Positions 16,843-24,506 of a stretch of DNA of 64,000 bases are shown one piece after another. The first letter of the stretch is position 1; each line of letters begins with the position of its first letter. This DNA comes from Streptomyces sp. NRRL WC-3742 (GTDB lineage: Bacteria; Actinomycetota; Actinomycetes; Streptomycetales; Streptomycetaceae): positions 79,123 through 143,122 of the forward strand of contig NZ_JOCF01000009.1 of NCBI RefSeq assembly GCF_000720635.1, in the 5' to 3' direction. The position numbers and the translations under genes are program-made. The notes under the pieces were generated by a model. That model ran no database searches and had not been told where the DNA came from. It was given only the letters and a program-made list of their open reading frames with translations.

Positions 16843-17360
16843 CCGTCTACGGCCGCCCCACCCTTGCGGACGAGTTCCAGACCATCGGCACCCGCCTGTC
16901 CGCGATGGAGCGCACCGCCAGCGCGCTCGGCGCTGTCCTGCCGATGACCCCCTACCGGCCCGGCCTGGACGTCGCCACCACGTGGCGCGCCGCCGCCACC
17001 ATCCCCACCGCCGGCATCGCCCACCCCGTCATCCGCCTGGACTGCCGCGTGGCCGCCAAGCAGGGCGCGAACGTCTGGCTCCGGCTGTTCGACGTCGACA
17101 AGGCCCGCGCCGTCACCGCCGAGTGGCAGTACACCGGCGGCGCGCTGAACAACGGATGGGTCCGCCTGGACTGGCTGCTGCCCACCGGAGGCGGCCAGCC
17201 CGGCGAGTGGCAGCGCCTCCTCCTCCAGACCAAGACCGACGTCACCGGAGGCGGCACCGTCGACCCCGGCGTGGCCATCGCGCTGCCCCTCAACCAGGCC
17301 CCCGCCGCCACCGAGGCCGGCACCTGGACCCCCGTGCCCATCCCACCCGGCTACGCCTGA
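16839..17360 (+). CDS. Minor tail protein, 173 aa
   Basis: ATG 16839, coupled by ATGA to the hub protein. Short helical N-terminus (LADEFQTIGTRLSAMERTA), then a beta-sandwich-like body (TTWRAAATIP, then VWLRLFDVDKARAVTAEWQYT). Such helix-plus-sandwich proteins are found at the tail tip or as collar decorations. It is the last structural gene before a terminator and the lysis genes. Confidence 0.5.
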   Translation: MTVYGRPTLADEFQTIGTRLSAMERTASALGAVLPMTPYRPGLDVATTWRAAATIPTAGIAHPVIRLDCRVAAKQGANVWLRLFDVDKARAVTAEWQYTGGALNNGWVRLDWLLPTGGGQPGEWQRLLLQTKTDVTGGGTVDPGVAIALPLNQAPAATEAGTWTPVPIPPGYA

Positions 17361-17383
17361 CCCACAGCTGCAACCCGCGCAGC

Positions 17384-17412
17384 AGCCCCGCCCTGAACTC
17401 CCGGGCGGGGCT
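17384..17412 (+). terminator. Terminator after structural operon
   Basis: Perfect ten-base stem AGCCCCGCCC / GGGCGGGGCT with a nine-base loop, followed by TTCCCTGTT. It separates the tail genes from the lysis genes. Confidence 0.7.
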
Positions 17413-17435
17413 TCCCTGTTGAAAGGACCCGTTTC

Positions 17436-19100
17436 ATCTCCCGCGAAGCAATGATCACCGAGGCCACCAAGTGGGCTGACCAGAACTACCGGGGCGGCCT
17501 GAGCCCGAACGGCAAGTACTACGACACCGTGTTCGGCCGCTGGTACGCCCCGGGCTTCAACCACGAGCCCTTCTGCGACATGTTCGTCAGCTGGTGCGCC
17601 GACAAGGGCGGCGAGGCCGCAGCCGTCGGCCGCTTCGCCTTCTGCCCCTCGCACGTCCAGTACTTCCGCAACAAGGGCCAGTGGCACGGCCGCGACGAGG
17701 AGTTCCGGCGCGGCGACGTCATCTTCTTCACCTGGGACGGCGGCCCGACCGCTGACCACGTCGGCATCGTGCTGGAGGACTCCGCCCCCGGCCAGAGCGT
17801 GAAGACCGTCGAAGGCAACACCGCCCGGGGCGACGGCGCGGGCCAGGGCTCCGGCGGCTACGTCGCCCGCAAGATACGCCCCCGCTCCGTCGTGCTCGGC
17901 GTCGGCCGCCCCGCCTACACCACCAATGGCGGCACCAGCACCCCGAGCGGCCAGGCCGTCACCATCAACGGCAAGCTGTACGGCCCGGGTGCACGCGGCG
18001 AGCACATCACCGCCATGGGCCGCGCCCTCGTCCGCGCGGGCTGCTCCCGCTACACGGAGGGCCCCGGCCCCGTCTGGGGCAACGCGGACACCGAGTCCTT
18101 CCGGGCCTGGCAGCTCAAGCTCGGTGACACCGACAGCGCCGACGGCATCCCCGGCCCCAAGCAGCTCGCCCGCCTCCTCACCGAGTACGGCAACCCGCCG
18201 CAGCCGCCGGCCACCCGCACCTTCACCGTCCGCCGGGGCATGACCCTGGGCGGCATCGCCGTGGCGCTCGGCACCACCGTGGCCGGGCTGCTCTCCCTGA
18301 ACCCCCAGATCAGCAACCCCGACCGGATCACCGAGGGCCAGCAGGTCACCGTCCCCGCCGCGCCCGCTGCTCCGGCGACCGCCGCCCCGCAGCCGAGCGG
18401 CGACCCGGCCCCGGCCGAGCCCGCGACGCCTGCGGAGCCGTCGGTGCCGGGCGACGCGCAGCAGCTCTACACCGTCGTCCCCGGTGACACCCTCTGGGAC
18501 ATCGCTGCCGCCCAGCGGATCACCCTGGAAGCCCTGATCGCCGCGAACCCGGCCACTGCCGCGAACCCGGACCTGATCTTCCCCGGCCAGCAGCTCATGA
18601 TCCCCGCCGCTGCCACGGAACCCGCCCCCGCTCTGTGCCCCGTGACGGCTCCCGCCTCGGACACGGTGACGGCCAGCGAGCCGACCCCCGAGCCGTCCGC
18701 CCCGGCGTCCGAGGAACCGGCCGACCCGGCACCGGCCACCGACGAACCGGCCGCCCCGAGCACCGGCTACTCGAACGACCTCCCCGGATGGATCGAGGAG
18801 GCCCGCGACATCCTGCGCGCGAACGGTGACCTCGTGCCGTCCGCCGCCGCGATCGAGCACCGCGCGATGGCCGAGTCCAGCGGCAACCCGCTCGCCGAGA
18901 ACCACTGGGACAGCAACGAGGCGGCGTACGGCGGGACTTACGGCCTGCTCCAAACGATCCGGCCGACCTTCGACACCTACGCGCTGCCCGGCCACCGAGA
19001 CATCCTCAACCCGGTCGACTCAATCATCGCCGGAGTCCGCTACGCGAACGCGAAGTACGGCAGTTTCGAGTCGATCGCCTGGAATGAAGGGGGCTACTGA
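17436..19100 (+). CDS. Multidomain endolysin, apparent ATC start
   Basis: 554 aa. ATC 17436 lies eight bases after GAAAGGA and gives (M)SREAMITEATKWADQNY, a usual lysin opening; the first ATG (17451) lies 23 bases from that site. Domains: CHAP amidase/peptidase at about 1-135 (Cys47, His108, Asn128), peptidoglycan-binding at about 160-245, two LysM motifs at about 262-305 (TFTVRRGMTLGGIA) and 345-390 (LYTVVPGDTLWDIA), a Pro/Ala/Glu linker, and a C-terminal lytic-transglycosylase-like domain at about 455-554 (AESSGNPLAENHWDSN; YGLLQTIRPTF). It cuts the peptidoglycan to release phage. Confidence 0.8.
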   Translation: MSREAMITEATKWADQNYRGGLSPNGKYYDTVFGRWYAPGFNHEPFCDMFVSWCADKGGEAAAVGRFAFCPSHVQYFRNKGQWHGRDEEFRRGDVIFFTWDGGPTADHVGIVLEDSAPGQSVKTVEGNTARGDGAGQGSGGYVARKIRPRSVVLGVGRPAYTTNGGTSTPSGQAVTINGKLYGPGARGEHITAMGRALVRAGCSRYTEGPGPVWGNADTESFRAWQLKLGDTDSADGIPGPKQLARLLTEYGNPPQPPATRTFTVRRGMTLGGIAVALGTTVAGLLSLNPQISNPDRITEGQQVTVPAAPAAPATAAPQPSGDPAPAEPATPAEPSVPGDAQQLYTVVPGDTLWDIAAAQRITLEALIAANPATAANPDLIFPGQQLMIPAAATEPAPALCPVTAPASDTVTASEPTPEPSAPASEEPADPAPATDEPAAPSTGYSNDLPGWIEEARDILRANGDLVPSAAAIEHRAMAESSGNPLAENHWDSNEAAYGGTYGLLQTIRPTFDTYALPGHRDILNPVDSIIAGVRYANAKYGSFESIAWNEGGY

Positions 19101-19342
19101 TGGCCGACGACGAGCGGCTGGGCGGCGTGGTCATCGGGCCACGCGAGATCTACGACCAGCTTGTCGGTGTCCGTGAGGACGTCCGCTCGCTGGCGCAGAG
19201 CAGCCAGGCCGTGGAGCAGACGCTCAAGGACCACGAGGACCGCGTCCGCGCTCTGGAGCGCTGGCGCTACGGCGTCGTCGCCTCCGGACTCGCCGGAGGC
19301 ACCGCACTGATCACTGACGTGGTCGCACGACTGAAGGGCTGA
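19100..19342 (+). CDS. Holin-like protein, coiled coil plus one membrane segment
   Basis: 80 aa from ATG 19100, sharing a base with the lysin stop. Residues 15-55 form a charged coiled coil (QSSQAVEQTLKDHEDRVRAL) and residues 56-76 a hydrophobic segment (YGVVASGLAGGTALITDVVA). This is the plan of XhlA-type small lysis proteins that work with holin and lysin at the membrane. Position in the lysis cassette supports the role. Confidence 0.55.
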   Translation: MADDERLGGVVIGPREIYDQLVGVREDVRSLAQSSQAVEQTLKDHEDRVRALERWRYGVVASGLAGGTALITDVVARLKG

Positions 19343-19347
19343 GCACC

Positions 19348-19668
19348 ATCGAGAACCTGAAGACCTGGATCACCGAGAACCCGGTGAAGGCACGGTCAGC
19401 CATCGTCGCGGCGTTGACCGTGCTGGGCACCGTCGTACCGAGGCTCGCCGGGATCGAGACCAACGAAGCCGTCATCGGCCTGCTGCTGGCCGTCGCCGCG
19501 ATGGCCGGCGGACATTCCGCGGGTAAGCGGGTCGTCACGCACGAGACCGACGCCGCCCGCACCGAGGCCGCTCGTACGGCAGCGCTCGCCGAGTGCTGCC
19601 CGTGCCCGCACGCCGACCAGGAACCCGCCGCCCCGCCGCAGGGCGACGGCATGAAGAGCAAGCGGTGA
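19348..19668 (+). CDS. Holin, apparent ATC start
   Basis: 106 aa if begun at ATC 19348, nine bases after AAGGG; the first standard start is GTG 19384, which would remove a typical holin N-terminus (ENLKTWITENPVKARSA). Two hydrophobic segments follow (IVAALTVLGTVVPRLAG; AVIGLLLAVAAMAGG), then a charged tail with CCPCPH and a basic end. Membrane protein that permeabilises the host at lysis. It follows the coiled-coil lysis gene by five bases. Confidence 0.6.
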   Translation: MENLKTWITENPVKARSAIVAALTVLGTVVPRLAGIETNEAVIGLLLAVAAMAGGHSAGKRVVTHETDAARTEAARTAALAECCPCPHADQEPAAPPQGDGMKSKR

Positions 19669-19675
19669 GAACCGT

Positions 19676-19713
19676 GGCCCCGGCTCGTCTTCGGACGGGG
19701 CGGGGCCTTTTCT
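19676..19713 (+). terminator. Terminator after lysis genes
   Basis: GGCCCCG / CGGGGCC stem with an inner GTC-TTCG-GAC hairpin, followed by TTTTCT: a classic intrinsic terminator ending the late operon. Confidence 0.8.
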
Positions 19714-19796
19714 CGTTGCTGCACGGGCCTGTGGTGGAATGGAAGGCTGGCACCGTTGGTTGCAGCACGGTCCCGCCCGACTGACGAGAGGAATCC

Positions 19797-20492
19797 ATGG
19801 CCGCGAGGAAGCTGTCCAAGGCGAGCTGGCAGGACGTCCCCGGAGCCCAAGAGGTCATGGACCGGGCCCTGCCTCTGGCCCGCTCCGTGCAAGCGCGCGA
19901 GTACGGGCCCCTTGCGACCGTCGTCTTCGAGACTGCGTTGCTCTTCACCAACGCGGACGGCCTTCCCGACCTGCGCCGCGAAAGCTATGCGGCCCGGATG
20001 TGGATGTCAGACCTCCTGGACGGCATGGGCCTTAAGCCCGTTCCGGGCGACTCCGCAGAGCACCGGAAGAAGCTGAAGGAGGACCGCGATACGGCTTCGC
20101 GGGCCGTCCGTGCCGCAATGTCCCAGGTCCGCGTCGACTACATCCGCAGCTTGGACGACGACCCGGTGCAGCGGGAGGAGCGGTTCCCAGGACTGGCGTC
20201 AGCCGACGAGATCTTCGCGTACTACCGGATCGTGCCGCAGGCCCAGAAGGAGATCGTCTCCGCGAACCGTCGGGCTCTCCAGGTGGCCAGCCGAATCGCC
20301 TTCGCCGAGGGCGACGACTTGGCGATCCCCCCGGCTCGCAGTCCACAGGTGGTCCGCAGCTTCCGGCTGGCGCTGGACACCCTCACCCCGCAGACTCTGG
20401 CGTCCCTGGACACCGAGACCCGTGACCAGCTCCGCGAGGAGCTTCAGAACACCCGTGCCGCGCTGCTCGCGCTGGAGAATGAACTCAGCTGA
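19797..20492 (+). CDS. Phage protein, 231 aa, unknown
   Basis: ATG 19797 with GAGAGGAA eight bases before it. Helical throughout, with the pattern LSKASWQDVPGAQEVMDRAL at the start and a C-terminal coiled-coil-like end (TRDQLREELQNTRAALLAL). No catalytic motif is seen. It forms its own transcription unit between two terminators, separating late from early genes, and so is probably expressed on its own, perhaps in the lysogen. Confidence 0.55.
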   Translation: MAARKLSKASWQDVPGAQEVMDRALPLARSVQAREYGPLATVVFETALLFTNADGLPDLRRESYAARMWMSDLLDGMGLKPVPGDSAEHRKKLKEDRDTASRAVRAAMSQVRVDYIRSLDDDPVQREERFPGLASADEIFAYYRIVPQAQKEIVSANRRALQVASRIAFAEGDDLAIPPARSPQVVRSFRLALDTLTPQTLASLDTETRDQLREELQNTRAALLALENELS

Positions 20493-20505
20493 CGCCAGCA
20501 CCCCG

Positions 20506-20542
20506 GGCCCCGCTCTCCCCACCAGGGAGGGCGGGGCCTTTT
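20506..20542 (+). terminator. Terminator after the 231-aa gene
   Basis: GGCCCCGCTCTCCC paired with GGGAGGGCGGGGCC (small mismatch), six-base loop, then TTTTCG. Confidence 0.75.
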
Positions 20543-20570
20543 CGCGTTCTCGGCGCTCCGTGGGCCGGGT

Positions 20571-20590
20571 TGTTAACCGGGGCGGCTCAA
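20571..20590 (+). promoter_or_regulatory. Phage motif copy 2: TGTTAACC-N5-GGCTCAA
   Basis: Lies 30 bases before the dNMP kinase start and just after a terminator, so it is where a promoter for this operon must be. It is partly covered by an inverted repeat (CCGGGTTG before, CAACCCGG after). Confidence 0.55.
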
Positions 20591-20620
20591 CCCGGTTGAC
20601 CACGGAGAGAGGAAACGCGG

Positions 20621-21175
20621 ATGAACGGGATTGCCCTGATTGGCCGGGCTAGGTCCGGGAAGGACACGACGGCCTTGATCCTGCGGGAGTACGGGTTCAC
20701 CCGGCTCGCGCTGGCCGACCCCCTGAAGGAGATGGCCTACGCGGTCGACCCGGTGGTGAGCTACGAACTGCTGGGCGTCAACGCTCCGGTACCGCTCACC
20801 CTGGCCGACGCCGTGAACCGCTACGGATGGGAGGAGGTCAAGGACCGGTTCCCGGAAGCGCGCCGGTTCCTCCAGCGGCTCGGCACCGAGGGCATCCGCC
20901 ACCACGTCGATCCGGACCACTGGATCGACCGCTGTCTCAAAGACGCGCGCCTGGTGCTCGGCCCCGTCGTGGTGACGGACGTGCGCTTCGACAATGAGCT
21001 GAGCGCGCTGCGGGCGGCCGGGTTCAAGGTCTGGTTCATCGACCGAGGCACCCCGGCCGGCGATCACTCCAGCGAGCAGTTGGGGCCCGGCCGCGCCGAC
21101 CTGGTCATCCGCAACACCGGTACCTTCTCCGACCTCGCCGATCGCATCCGCCAAGCCTTGGAGGCCACCACATGA
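20621..21175 (+). CDS. Deoxynucleoside monophosphate kinase
   Basis: 184 aa from ATG 20621 with GAGAGGAA upstream. P-loop GRARSGKDT at residues 8-16, a LID-like Arg pair (FPEARRFLQRLGTEG) and VVVTDVRFDNEL as the Walker B/NMP-binding part match phage dNMP kinases of the T4 gp1 type, which phosphorylate dNMPs for phage DNA synthesis. It overlaps the next gene by four bases. Confidence 0.8.
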   Translation: MNGIALIGRARSGKDTTALILREYGFTRLALADPLKEMAYAVDPVVSYELLGVNAPVPLTLADAVNRYGWEEVKDRFPEARRFLQRLGTEGIRHHVDPDHWIDRCLKDARLVLGPVVVTDVRFDNELSALRAAGFKVWFIDRGTPAGDHSSEQLGPGRADLVIRNTGTFSDLADRIRQALEATT

Positions 21176-21360
21176 CCCTGCGCGACCGCTTCGACTCGAT
21201 CGACCGCACCGCAACCGCCATCGAGAGCGTGCTGTTCATCTACAACCCGGTGCCGGACGTGCTCACAGCGGATGAGCGCGAGGCCGACGAGCAGGCCGCG
21301 ACGGCCCGCGTCGAGGCAGAGGTGCCCGGTTACTCGGACACCCTGCCGCTGTTCCGATAA
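21172..21360 (+). CDS. Small acidic phage protein, 62 aa
   Basis: ATG 21172, ATGA overlap with the kinase, so co-translated. Acidic and helical (TADEREADEQAATARVEAEV) with no known motif. Probably an early accessory protein; no function can be assigned. Confidence 0.55.
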   Translation: MTLRDRFDSIDRTATAIESVLFIYNPVPDVLTADEREADEQAATARVEAEVPGYSDTLPLFR

Positions 21361-21460
21361 CTGTCGCCGAACGATTCAAAAGCTGCTATTTTGGACGCTG
21401 TCGGATTTCTCTGGCAGCGCCCAGTGAAGGCTCTTGAAGCATTAGTGCCTAGACGCTATT

Positions 21461-21486
21461 CAGCGAAAGTTATATAACTTCCGCTG
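21461..21486. promoter_or_regulatory. 26-bp palindrome centred on AAGTTATATAACTT
   Basis: The 14-base core AAGTTATATAACTT (21467-21480) is a perfect palindrome. With flanking CAGCG and CGCTG the dyad extends to 26 bases with one mismatched pair. It could be an operator for a phage repressor or an initiator-binding site; the protein is unknown. Confidence 0.5.
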
Positions 21487-21532
21487 CGCATTGCTTAACT
21501 CTATGAGTGGGCCTATGGTGCTGCATTGCAAT

Positions 21533-21706
21533 ATGAGCAGAGTGGATGTCGACTAGGCGGCTGACCTGCTCGAATGGATTGATCGCCAGCGTGTTGGCGC
21601 GCTGGCGCGCTCGCACGCTGACCGGCCAGGCGAGGACAAGGCACTCGATGTCTTTTTCACGGTACCCAATACCTCGCTAGGGCCTCTGAGCTGGCTCAAT
21701 GCGTAG
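21533..21706 (+). pseudogene. Short coding remnant interrupted by an in-frame TAG
   Basis: ATG 21533 gives MSRVDVD, then TAG (21554), then a continuous frame reading AADLLEWIDRQRVGALARSH and on for 49 codons to TAG 21704. The second half is protein-like (helical, then FFTVPNTSLGPLSWL). Either a decayed gene or a readthrough product; no homologue is recognised. Confidence 0.3.
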
Positions 21707-21759
21707 CCGAACAAGCGTGATTTGGAATAGGGGCTGACGGGTCGTAGGCTGCCGTCAAG

Positions 21760-21804
21760 CGGAACGGGCCACCCCCGCGCAATGGGAGTGGCCCGCGAGT
21801 TCCG
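21760..21804 (+). terminator. Strong hairpin, probable terminator
   Basis: Arms CGGAAC-GGGCCAC and GTGGCCC-(GCGA)-GTTCCG around a 14-base loop. No T-run follows. It lies 36 bases before the next gene. Confidence 0.5.
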
Positions 21805-21839
21805 TGCGGACTGACATCCACAGAAGGGAACACCCCATC

Positions 21840-22028
21840 ATGTCACAGCCTCCACCTGCTGCCCCCTCGCGCGGCGACCGCCCGATCACCTGGAAGGACG
21901 CCGCCGTGTACGGTCACGGGGCCCTGGTCGCCGCATCGCTCCACCACCAGCTCGGCTGGCCGATGGACACGGCCATGACGGTCGGCATGACGGGCCCGGT
22001 GCTGTGGGCCATGCTCCGGCGGCGGTAG
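21840..22028 (+). CDS. Small membrane-associated protein, 62 aa
   Basis: ATG 21840, after GAAGGGAA. A polar N-terminus is followed by a weakly hydrophobic stretch (YGHGALVAASLHHQLGWPMD; VGMTGPVLWAMLRRR). Possibly membrane associated; no family recognised. A single-gene unit between two hairpins. Confidence 0.5.
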   Translation: MSQPPPAAPSRGDRPITWKDAAVYGHGALVAASLHHQLGWPMDTAMTVGMTGPVLWAMLRRR

Positions 22029-22074
22029 GCACCCCCGACCATGGGTGAAATAAGTAAGTAAGTAACTAACCATC

Positions 22075-22108
22075 AGCCCCGGCTGTCTTCGAGACGGTCG
22101 GGGCTTTT
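22075..22108 (+). terminator. Terminator
   Basis: AGCCCCG...CGGGGCT stem with inner GTC-TTCGA-GAC, followed by TTTT. Just upstream (22050-22070) is a short TAAG direct repeat. Confidence 0.75.
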
Positions 22109-22135
22109 GCATGCCCGCAACAGAGAAGAGACCAC

Positions 22136-22933
22136 ATGTCCGAAGGCGTCCGCACTGTCCACCAGCGGGGTTCCCGCTACTACGTCCACCCGGAGTCGGG
22201 CGACCTCGCGCCGTCGGTGACGTCCATCTTGTCGATGGAGGCCAAGCCCTTCCTTCAGGACTGGTCGGCCGGCATGGCGGCCGAGTGCGCGGTGACCGAC
22301 CTTGAGGTGGTCCAGCGCATCGCCGCCCGCGACCGCCAGGCCGCCATCGACTTCCTGAAGTTCGCGGCGAAGAGGTACACCAAGGTCCGAGCCGACGTCG
22401 GCTCGCTGGTGCACGACTACTTCGAGCTGCGGCTGCGCGGCGAAGAGGTGCCCTACCCCCATCACGACGTCGAGCCGTACGTGCCGCACATCGAGGCGTG
22501 GCTCGACCGCTACCAGCCCGAGCTGCTGTACGCCGAGGATGTGGCCTGGTCGCGCGAGCACGAGTACGCCGGTTCCTTCGACTTCATGGTCCGGATCAAC
22601 GGGAAGACGATCCTGGGCGACCTGAAGACGTCCAAGTCCGTGTACCTGTCGGTGGCGGCCCAGCTCGCGGCCTACGCCCACGCGGACGACCTGATCACCG
22701 TGGACCGCACGATCCAGGCGTTCCCGAAGGTCGACGCCGGGGCGGTACTGCACATCACCCCGCACCGGGCCGAGTTCCGACCGGTGAAGATCGACCGCGA
22801 GATCTTCGAGCGGTTCCTGACCCTGCGCAGGCGCTTCGCCGACGACCGCGCCTCCGACGCCGGGATCATCGGCCGCGTCGCGTGGAAGAACGAGGCCGGC
22901 CACCTGACCGGCACCGCCCGCCGCGCTGCCTGA
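22136..22933 (+). CDS. PD-(D/E)XK exonuclease, Cas4/RecB-like
   Basis: 265 aa from ATG 22136. Nuclease core: YAGSFDFMV (catalytic Asp), ILGDLKTSKS (D-x-K) and the QLAAYA motif that follows in Cas4/RecB-like nucleases. Phages use such enzymes in recombination or end processing. The N-terminus (SVTSILSMEAKPFLQDW) is also usual for this family. It ends seven bases before the third TGTTAACC motif. Confidence 0.75.
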   Translation: MSEGVRTVHQRGSRYYVHPESGDLAPSVTSILSMEAKPFLQDWSAGMAAECAVTDLEVVQRIAARDRQAAIDFLKFAAKRYTKVRADVGSLVHDYFELRLRGEEVPYPHHDVEPYVPHIEAWLDRYQPELLYAEDVAWSREHEYAGSFDFMVRINGKTILGDLKTSKSVYLSVAAQLAAYAHADDLITVDRTIQAFPKVDAGAVLHITPHRAEFRPVKIDREIFERFLTLRRRFADDRASDAGIIGRVAWKNEAGHLTGTARRAA

Positions 22934-22939
22934 CCGGGC

Positions 22940-22959
22940 TGTTAACCCTCCCGCCTCAT
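22940..22959 (+). promoter_or_regulatory. Phage motif copy 3: TGTTAACC-N5-GCCTCAT
   Basis: 53 bases before the directionality-factor gene, directly after the nuclease stop. Confidence 0.55.
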
Positions 22960-23012
22960 TCATCACGGGGCCGACCGACCGGCGGCCCCGCCCACGACAG
23001 AACGGACCACAC

Positions 23013-23765
23013 TTGAGCGACGCACTCGACAACATCTTCGCCAGCGACCCCGAGCTGGCCGAGCGCGCTGAGCGCGCCGAAGCAGCCGCCCGCCCGGACC
23101 TGGCCGGCGTCTTCCGCAACTACGAGGCGGCCCCCGACGGCGGCTTCCCGATCGCCCAGCACCAGTGGATGGTGACCACCGCACTGCCGGTCACCGCTGA
23201 GGCCGTGGCCGAGCTGCTGGGCGGCACCCCGTACGAGCGGGAGACCGAGGCGGAGGACGCCATGGCGGTCAAGACCGACGCCGACCGGGTGGAGATCGTC
23301 ATCGACGGCCCCGAGGCCGTGAAGCTGGACTTCAAGCAGTGGGTGAACGGCAAGCTCGCCCACCACTGCGACACCCGTACCTTCCTGTCGCCGCCGGAGG
23401 ACGTCGGCGTGCCGTGCCGCTGCCCCGGCACCATCGCCGAGCTGAAGGACCGCGCGAAGGCGGAGCGGGGCCCCAAGCCCAGTCTCGAAATCGACTTCAC
23501 CCTGCCCCACGCCCTGGAGCTGGGCCGCTTCCGCTACAAGTCGTCGGGCTGGTCGCTGATCCCCGAACTGCCCGCGCTGAAGGGCGCGCTGGCCCGCTCC
23601 GGCGGCCCGTCACTGGCCCACCTCATCAACGAGCGGGTGCAGTACACGAGCAAGGCCGGACGGGACGTCGACTACCAGAAGGCCACAGTCAAGGTCATCA
23701 AGCCGTACGGCGACGCCATCGCGGACAGCCGGTCGGCCGCGATCGAAGAGGAGCCGCCGTTCTAA
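23013..23765 (+). CDS. Recombination directionality factor, Gp3-like
   Basis: 250 aa from TTG 23013. The layout matches the phiC31 Gp3-like family: ALPVTAEAVAELLGGTPYE near residue 55, VEIVIDGPEAVKLDFKQW near 90, VPCRCPG, then EIDFTLPHALELGRFRYKSS and a C-terminal beta strand (YQKATVKVIKP). Gp3 proteins bind the large serine integrase and switch it from integration to excision. The presence of a large serine integrase in the same prophage supports the call. Confidence 0.65.
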   Translation: MSDALDNIFASDPELAERAERAEAAARPDLAGVFRNYEAAPDGGFPIAQHQWMVTTALPVTAEAVAELLGGTPYERETEAEDAMAVKTDADRVEIVIDGPEAVKLDFKQWVNGKLAHHCDTRTFLSPPEDVGVPCRCPGTIAELKDRAKAERGPKPSLEIDFTLPHALELGRFRYKSSGWSLIPELPALKGALARSGGPSLAHLINERVQYTSKAGRDVDYQKATVKVIKPYGDAIADSRSAAIEEEPPF

Positions 23766-23791
23766 CCGGCGCTCCACCCCACCAACACACC

Positions 23792-23825
23792 AGCGGGACC
23801 GGCTTCTTCGGAGGCCGGTCCCGCT
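23792..23825 (+). terminator. Terminator
   Basis: Perfect twelve-base stem AGCGGGACCGGC / GCCGGTCCCGCT with a ten-base loop and downstream CCCGTTTC. Confidence 0.7.
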
Positions 23826-23850
23826 CCCGTTTCACCGGAGAGAGAACCCC

Positions 23851-24147
23851 GTGCACACCCCGACCAGCGCCGAGCCGATCCCGGCCCGGCTGATCAACCC
23901 CCTGTCCGGCACCGACCGCGCGCAGGAGATCATGCGCTCCGCGTTCCGCGTGACGGCCCGCTCGACGTCGGCCGGCACCCGCAACTCGCAGGCCCGGCTC
24001 ACCGAGCGCAAGGTCTACGCCATCCGCCGCGCCGCCGACCTGGGCGCCAGCCTGTCCGCCCTCGCCGAGGCGTTCGACATCTCGGAGCGCGCCTGCCGCC
24101 ACATCGCCCGCCGGACCTCCTGGGCCCATCTGCCGGAGAAGGACTGA
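23851..24147 (+). CDS. Small HTH DNA-binding protein, 98 aa
   Basis: GTG 23851 after GGAGAGAG. The C-terminal half reads LTERKVYAIRRAADLGASLS, then ALAEAFDISERACRHIARR: a recognisable helix-turn-helix of the type used in phage regulators and resolvases. The basic N-terminus is probably flexible. A regulator of early genes is likely; the target is unknown. Confidence 0.65.
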   Translation: MHTPTSAEPIPARLINPLSGTDRAQEIMRSAFRVTARSTSAGTRNSQARLTERKVYAIRRAADLGASLSALAEAFDISERACRHIARRTSWAHLPEKD

Positions 24148-24150
24148 GCG

Positions 24151-24330
24151 TTGAGCGACTACACCACCCCGCTCTGGCAGATCCCGCCCGAGCAGCGCCG
24201 GGCCTTCCTGCACGCCCGAGCACGGGCCCTGAGCGCCGAAGGCGCGAACCCCCGCCGGCTGCTGCGGGCATCCGACGCCGCGCACACCGTCGACTTCCGC
24301 GAGCCGCGCCAGGGGGAGGGCGAGACGTGA
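24151..24330 (+). CDS. Micro-ORF, 59 aa, unknown
   Basis: TTG 24151, three bases after the HTH gene stop; GAGAAGGACTGAGCG supplies a ribosome site. The product begins SDYTTPLWQIPPEQRRAFLH and is helical and basic. It overlaps the next gene by four bases (GTGA). No function known; coupled genes of this size are typical of early regions. Confidence 0.55.
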   Translation: MSDYTTPLWQIPPEQRRAFLHARARALSAEGANPRRLLRASDAAHTVDFREPRQGEGET

Positions 24331-24506
24331 CCTTCCGCATCGGAGCGGGCATCGCCCCGGCCCTCGGTGACCTCCGGCTCGCCGGGCCCGGTGACACCCT
24401 GCTCTTCCTGCACGACGCGCGCGACCGCACGGACTTCGCCCGCTACTGGGAGGCCGCAGCGGTCGCCGTCTTCCGAGGCGCAGCCGTCACGGTGGTGACC
24501 GCCTAG
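24327..24506 (+). CDS. Micro-ORF, 59 aa, unknown
   Basis: GTG 24327, GTGA overlap with the previous ORF. Product TFRIGAGIAPALGDLRLAGP and onward, with DTLLFLHDARDR and FARYWEAAAVAV: alpha/beta in appearance. Its stop shares a base with the next start (TAGTG). No family recognised. Confidence 0.5.
   Translation: MTFRIGAGIAPALGDLRLAGPGDTLLFLHDARDRTDFARYWEAAAVAVFRGAAVTVVTA

Larger units (their letters stand above)
21361..21839. other. Low-GC non-coding island in the early region
   Basis: Nearly 480 bases with GC content visibly lower than anywhere else in the prophage (especially 21361-21545) and no intact gene. It contains a near-perfect 26-bp palindrome at 21461-21486, a short open frame broken by an amber codon at 21533-21706, and a strong hairpin at 21760-21804. 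Low GC, a large dyad and lack of genes would suit a replication origin or a control region. Confidence 0.5.

Noticed and set aside
16173..18995. 940-codon minus-strand frame
   Set aside because: Antisense to the lysin and tail genes; composition is that of a shadow frame.
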